DNA of 51,397 nt. Origin: a candidate division NC10 bacterium CSP1-5 (GTDB lineage: Bacteria; Methylomirabilota; Methylomirabilia; Methylomirabilales; CSP1-5). Below are positions 48,322 through 51,397 of the stretch, piece by piece. Below the pieces are notes generated by a model. That model was not told where the DNA came from and did not search any database. It saw nothing but the letters and a program-made list of their open reading frames with translations. The position numbers and the translations under genes were made by a program. The stretch spans positions 1 to 51,397 of the forward strand of contig LDXR01000007.1 of the NCBI GenBank assembly GCA_001443495.1. Reading direction: 5' to 3'. Every line of letters starts with the position of its first letter. The first letter of the stretch is position 1.

Positions 48322-50262
48322 ATGGCCCGACGCAAGGTCTATCTCGAACCGATCCCGCTCGACGAGGCCCTTCAGAAATTCTTTGGGGCCCTTGAGGCCC
48401 GGGGACTGCTCAGGCCGCTCTCCGGCGAGCTGGTGCCGGTGGACGCGGCCCTGGGGCGGGTAACCGCCAGGCCGGTCTGGGCCGCCCTGTCGAACCCGCA
48501 CTACAACGCGGCGGCCATGGATGGCATTGCGGTCCGCGCGGAAGACACCCGGGCCGCCTCAGAAACGGCCCCCGTGCGGTTGAGGGCGCGGGAGCAGTTT
48601 CAGTGGGTCGATACGGGTGACCCGATCCTCCCGCCGCTCAACGCTGTCGTCATGCTCGAGCACCTGTACCCGGTAGGCGAAGAGGAAATCGAGATCCACG
48701 CCCCCGTACCCCCGTGGCACCATGTCCGGGCCATGGGGGAAGACATGGTCGCGACGGAGTTGATCCTTCCCGAAGGACATACCCTCACCCCGCCCGATCT
48801 CGGGGCCATCGCCGGATGCGGTCTGGGTGCCGTTGAGGTCCGCCAACGGCCCCGCGTGGCCGTCATCCCGACCGGGAGCGAGCTGGTCCCACCGGGCAGG
48901 GCCGTGAAGCCCGGCGAGATCATCGAGTTCAATTCCCTGATGCTCTGTGGGATGGTTCGGGAGTGGGGAGGAGAGGCGAACCGCACCGGGATCGTCCCGG
49001 ACGATTTCCCCGCGATCAGGGCCGCCGTCGAGGAAGCGGTGGCGACCCACGACGTGGTCGTCATCAATGCCGGTTCGTCGGCGGGCTCGGAAGACTTCAC
49101 CGCCGCCATCGTGGGGGAACTGGGGGAGCTTCTTGTGCATGGGATCGCGATCCGCCCGGGGCACCCGGTGGTGCTCGGGATCGTCCGGGGCCGCCCCGTC
49201 ATCGGGATTCCGGGGTATCCCGTCTCGGCGGTCATTACCTGCGATCTCTTGGTGAAGCCGATCCTCTATCGCCTCGAGGGGAGGGCGGTTCCGGAGCGGC
49301 CGACGCTCACCGCGACGATGACCCGAAAGATTCTCTCGCCCCTCGGCGAGGATGAGTTCTTGCGGGTCAAGTTGGGGCGGGTAGGGAATAAAGTCGTGGC
49401 GACCCCGCTCTCCCGGGGGGCGGGGGTGATCATGTCTTTGGTCCGCGCCGATGGCATCGTCCGCATTCCCCGCTTCTCCGAGGGGGTGCATGCGGGGGCG
49501 ACCGTCACTGTGGAACTGCTCCGTCGGCCTGAGGAGATCGAAAAGACCATCGTGGCCATCGGGAGTCACGATCTCACGCTCGATCTGCTCGCCAGCCTCC
49601 TCCGGCGACGCCATCCGGATCTCCATCTCTCCTCGACCAACGTGGGGAGTTTGGCTGGGCTCTTGGCCCTGAAGCGGGCGGAGGCCCACATGGCCGGCTC
49701 CCATCTCCTGGACGAGGAGACCGGGGAGTACAACCTCCCCTATGTCGCGCGCCTGCTGCCGGGGGAGAAGGTCGTCGTGCTGACGCTGGTGCACCGCGAC
49801 CAGGGGCTCATCCTCCCCAAGGGCAATCCGAAGGACATCACCACCCTTCTCGATCTGGCCCGCGAGGATGTCGCGTTCGTCAACCGGCAGAAGGGGGCGG
49901 GGACGCGGATACTGCTGGAGTATCGCTTGAAACAACTTGGCATCGATCCGATGCGGATCACCGGATACGAGCGGGAGGAGTATACGCATCTGGCGGTGGC
50001 CGCCGCGGTCAAGGCCGGGGTGGCCGATGTCGGCCTCGGCATCCTCGGGGCGGCCCGGGCCCTCAATCTGGACTTCATTCCCCTCCTGAAGGAGCGTTAC
50101 GATCTCATCATTCCTGAACCTCATTACCGTGACCCTCTCCTGAGACCCCTGCTCGACCTGATCACGAGCGAGGGGTTCAAGCAGGAAGTCGAGGCCCTCG
50201 GCGGCTACGACACCTCGGAGACGGGTCGCGTGGTGAACGGCCCGGCTGCCCCCTGCCGGTAA
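48322..50262 (+). CDS. MoeA-like protein fused to a C-terminal substrate-binding (PBP) domain
   Basis: A 646-residue protein. Residues 1 to about 400 are MoeA (AAAMDGIAVRAEDT, VIPTGSELVPPGR, GIPGYPVS). Residues about 410-640 are a periplasmic-binding-protein-like domain (VAIGSHDLTLDLLASLLRR, VNRQKGAGTRILLEY, ADVGLGILGAARALNLDFIPL), a fusion known in some archaea and bacteria, where it may sense molybdate or tungstate or a cofactor precursor. It could be the tungsten/molybdenum-selective partner of the first MoeA (inference). Start ATG 48322 directly after the moeA stop. Confidence 0.85.
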   Translation: MARRKVYLEPIPLDEALQKFFGALEARGLLRPLSGELVPVDAALGRVTARPVWAALSNPHYNAAAMDGIAVRAEDTRAASETAPVRLRAREQFQWVDTGDPILPPLNAVVMLEHLYPVGEEEIEIHAPVPPWHHVRAMGEDMVATELILPEGHTLTPPDLGAIAGCGLGAVEVRQRPRVAVIPTGSELVPPGRAVKPGEIIEFNSLMLCGMVREWGGEANRTGIVPDDFPAIRAAVEEAVATHDVVVINAGSSAGSEDFTAAIVGELGELLVHGIAIRPGHPVVLGIVRGRPVIGIPGYPVSAVITCDLLVKPILYRLEGRAVPERPTLTATMTRKILSPLGEDEFLRVKLGRVGNKVVATPLSRGAGVIMSLVRADGIVRIPRFSEGVHAGATVTVELLRRPEEIEKTIVAIGSHDLTLDLLASLLRRRHPDLHLSSTNVGSLAGLLALKRAEAHMAGSHLLDEETGEYNLPYVARLLPGEKVVVLTLVHRDQGLILPKGNPKDITTLLDLAREDVAFVNRQKGAGTRILLEYRLKQLGIDPMRITGYEREEYTHLAVAAAVKAGVADVGLGILGAARALNLDFIPLLKERYDLIIPEPHYRDPLLRPLLDLITSEGFKQEVEALGGYDTSETGRVVNGPAAPCR

Positions 50263-50375
50263 GAGGTTCCTTTCGGCGATCCCGTCACGGTCCTGGTGTT
50301 CCGACGAGCGCGCGTCTGGCAGAGACCGTTGCTTCGTCAGGGGATGCCGCACGGGTTCACGCGGTGGAGGAGAGG

Positions 50376-50882
50376 ATGGCGATTCTTACGGATCGGATCT
50401 TCCAGGCAGCCAAACTCGAGGTCCGGCTGTATCAGCGGGTCAAAGCCGACAAGAAGGCGATGAGCCAGGCCGCCGGCGTGGTGCTGCTCTCGAGCGTTGC
50501 GGCCGGCCTCGGAACGATCACGCGGGCGGGATTCGGGGGAGTGGTCCCGGGAACGATCACGGCGCTGATCCGGTGGTGTCTCTGGGCGTTTTTGACCTAC
50601 CAGATCGGCACCAGGCTCCTTCCCGAGGCCCGCACCAAGGCGGATATCGGGCAGTTCGCGCGCACGGTCGGCTTTTCCGCCGCGCCCGGGCTGATCCGCG
50701 TGTTCGGGATCCTGTCTCCGGCCGCCGAGATGGTCTTTCTGGTCGCGGACATGTGGATGCTGGTGGCCATGGTGATCGCGGTGAGGCAAGCCCTCGATTA
50801 TGTCTGGACGGCCCGGGCCGTGGGTGTCTGCGTCCCCGGATGGATCGTGAACATGCTGATCGGGTTCTTGTTCTACGCGTAG
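50376..50882 (+). CDS. YIP1-family membrane protein
   Basis: A 168-residue protein with about four or five hydrophobic helices and a basic N terminus (MAILTDRIFQAAKLEVRLYQRVKADKKA). The layout resembles small YIP1-like bacterial membrane proteins, of unknown function. GGAGGAGAGG precedes the ATG; a GTG at 50364 is possible. Confidence 0.6.
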   Translation: MAILTDRIFQAAKLEVRLYQRVKADKKAMSQAAGVVLLSSVAAGLGTITRAGFGGVVPGTITALIRWCLWAFLTYQIGTRLLPEARTKADIGQFARTVGFSAAPGLIRVFGILSPAAEMVFLVADMWMLVAMVIAVRQALDYVWTARAVGVCVPGWIVNMLIGFLFYA

Positions 50883-50966
50883 GCTGCGCGGATCCCTCGG
50901 ATGCCGGGGGCCATCGCCCCAACATGCAGCCACGTGTGTCCGTCTCCCGGGGAAGGAGGCAATGCC

Positions 50967-51397
50967 ATGACAGGGATATCGATGGAGAATCTCGGCCCTG
51001 CGTTATTCCGCACCGCGGCCCCCGTGGTCCAGGCGGTGCTCCGCATCGGATTGGTCGTCGTGGCGGGCTATGTCGGTGCCCGTTTTCTCCGGGTCGCGTT
51101 GGATCGTCTGGGGTCTGTGCTGATCAAGGCGGGCGAGAGGACCGAGGTGGTGCCCGGCGCGACGCAGCAGCGGGTGGCGACGCTCATCGGCGTGCTCCGG
51201 ACGATCGCCTTGGTCGGGCTGTGGTCGGTGGTCGTGATCGTCTCGCTCGATCAGATCGGGTTGAATGTCACCCCGATCCTGGCCGGGGCCGGGATCGTCG
51301 GGCTGGCGGTGGGCTTTGGTGCCCAGAATCTCGTGCGCGATGTGATCAGCGGATTTTTCATGGTGCTGGAAAACCAGGTGCGGGTCGGGGATGTGGC
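50967..51397 (+). CDS. MscS-family mechanosensitive channel, 3' end outside window
   Basis: The first 143 residues of a small-conductance mechanosensitive channel run off the window edge. Two hydrophobic helices are followed by the pore-lining helix GAGIVGLAVGFGAQNLVRDV and SGFFMVLENQ, the signature of MscS TM3 and start of the beta domain. AAGGAGG lies eight bases before the ATG. It releases solutes on hypo-osmotic shock. Confidence 0.9.
   Translation, partial: MTGISMENLGPALFRTAAPVVQAVLRIGLVVVAGYVGARFLRVALDRLGSVLIKAGERTEVVPGATQQRVATLIGVLRTIALVGLWSVVVIVSLDQIGLNVTPILAGAGIVGLAVGFGAQNLVRDVISGFFMVLENQVRVGDV

Noticed and set aside
50330-50350. Possible sigma-54 site TGGCAGAGACCGTTGC before the YIP1-like gene
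   Set aside because: The GG and GC are one base too far apart, which normally abolishes sigma-54 recognition.

Overview
This is a GC-rich, gene-dense bacterial chromosome segment with no phage, IS element or CRISPR array. The cell is Gram-negative-like: there is an outer-membrane beta-barrel, a periplasmic lytic transglycosylase, Tat export, minor pilins and type II (CcsA-like) cytochrome c biogenesis. Heme is made by the C5 (glutamyl-tRNA) route. A c-di-AMP riboswitch, a bactofilin, an S21/RRM pair and many sigma-54 promoters fit a deep-branching phylum such as Methylomirabilota (NC10), Nitrospirota or a deltaproteobacterial lineage. The sequence alone does not decide between them.

Layout. 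1-5.2 kb: the end of a cupredoxin gene, a PilZ protein, a small CPxC protein, then a minor-pilin operon ending in an Ig-like/c-type-heme protein. 5.2-9.5 kb: bactofilin, a triple-GAF histidine kinase and an MFS transporter. 9.8-13.3 kb: a CitE-like double aldolase and a MaoC-like hydratase that share a 70-residue module. 13.5-18.7 kb: rhomboid protease, persulfide dioxygenase-rhodanese, receiver-PilZ regulator, DUF3187 barrel and a DUF6941 protein. 18.8-22.8 kb: hydroxyacyl-CoA dehydrogenase, two very small proteins, rpsU-RRM-basic protein, tRNA-Ala(CGC) and a zinc-motif protein. 22.8-28.6 kb: endonuclease V, ThiO, slipin/NfeD, an AlkP-superfamily enzyme and MazG. 28.7-33.5 kb: Fur/Zur-type regulator with ZIP transporter, lytic transglycosylase, aminopropyltransferase, glyA and nrdR. 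33.6-38.4 kb: ccsA, hemA, hemC and a frameshifted cobA-hemD fusion. 38.5-42.6 kb: DUF4321, ubiX, ddl and DUF47-Pit phosphate uptake. 42.6-51.4 kb: c-di-AMP riboswitch with two TrkA genes, tatA-tatC, nadA/nadC divergent pair, two moeA genes, a YIP1-like protein and the start of an MscS channel gene.

The most notable pattern is regulatory. At least seven good -24/-12 (sigma-54) promoters occur in the first 30 kb. Four of them, before a PilZ protein, the minor pilins, a receiver-PilZ regulator and a 70-residue protein, have a shared upstream element (about TGACAAACTGTCC) 93-119 bp before the -24 box. This looks like one activator-controlled surface/pilus regulon. Other unusual features are the CitE/MaoC shared module, a two-copy structured repeat near 0.6 and 21.9 kb, and degenerate short-word tracts. 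Those tracts lie before hem genes and, in frame, inside a kinase ATPase domain.
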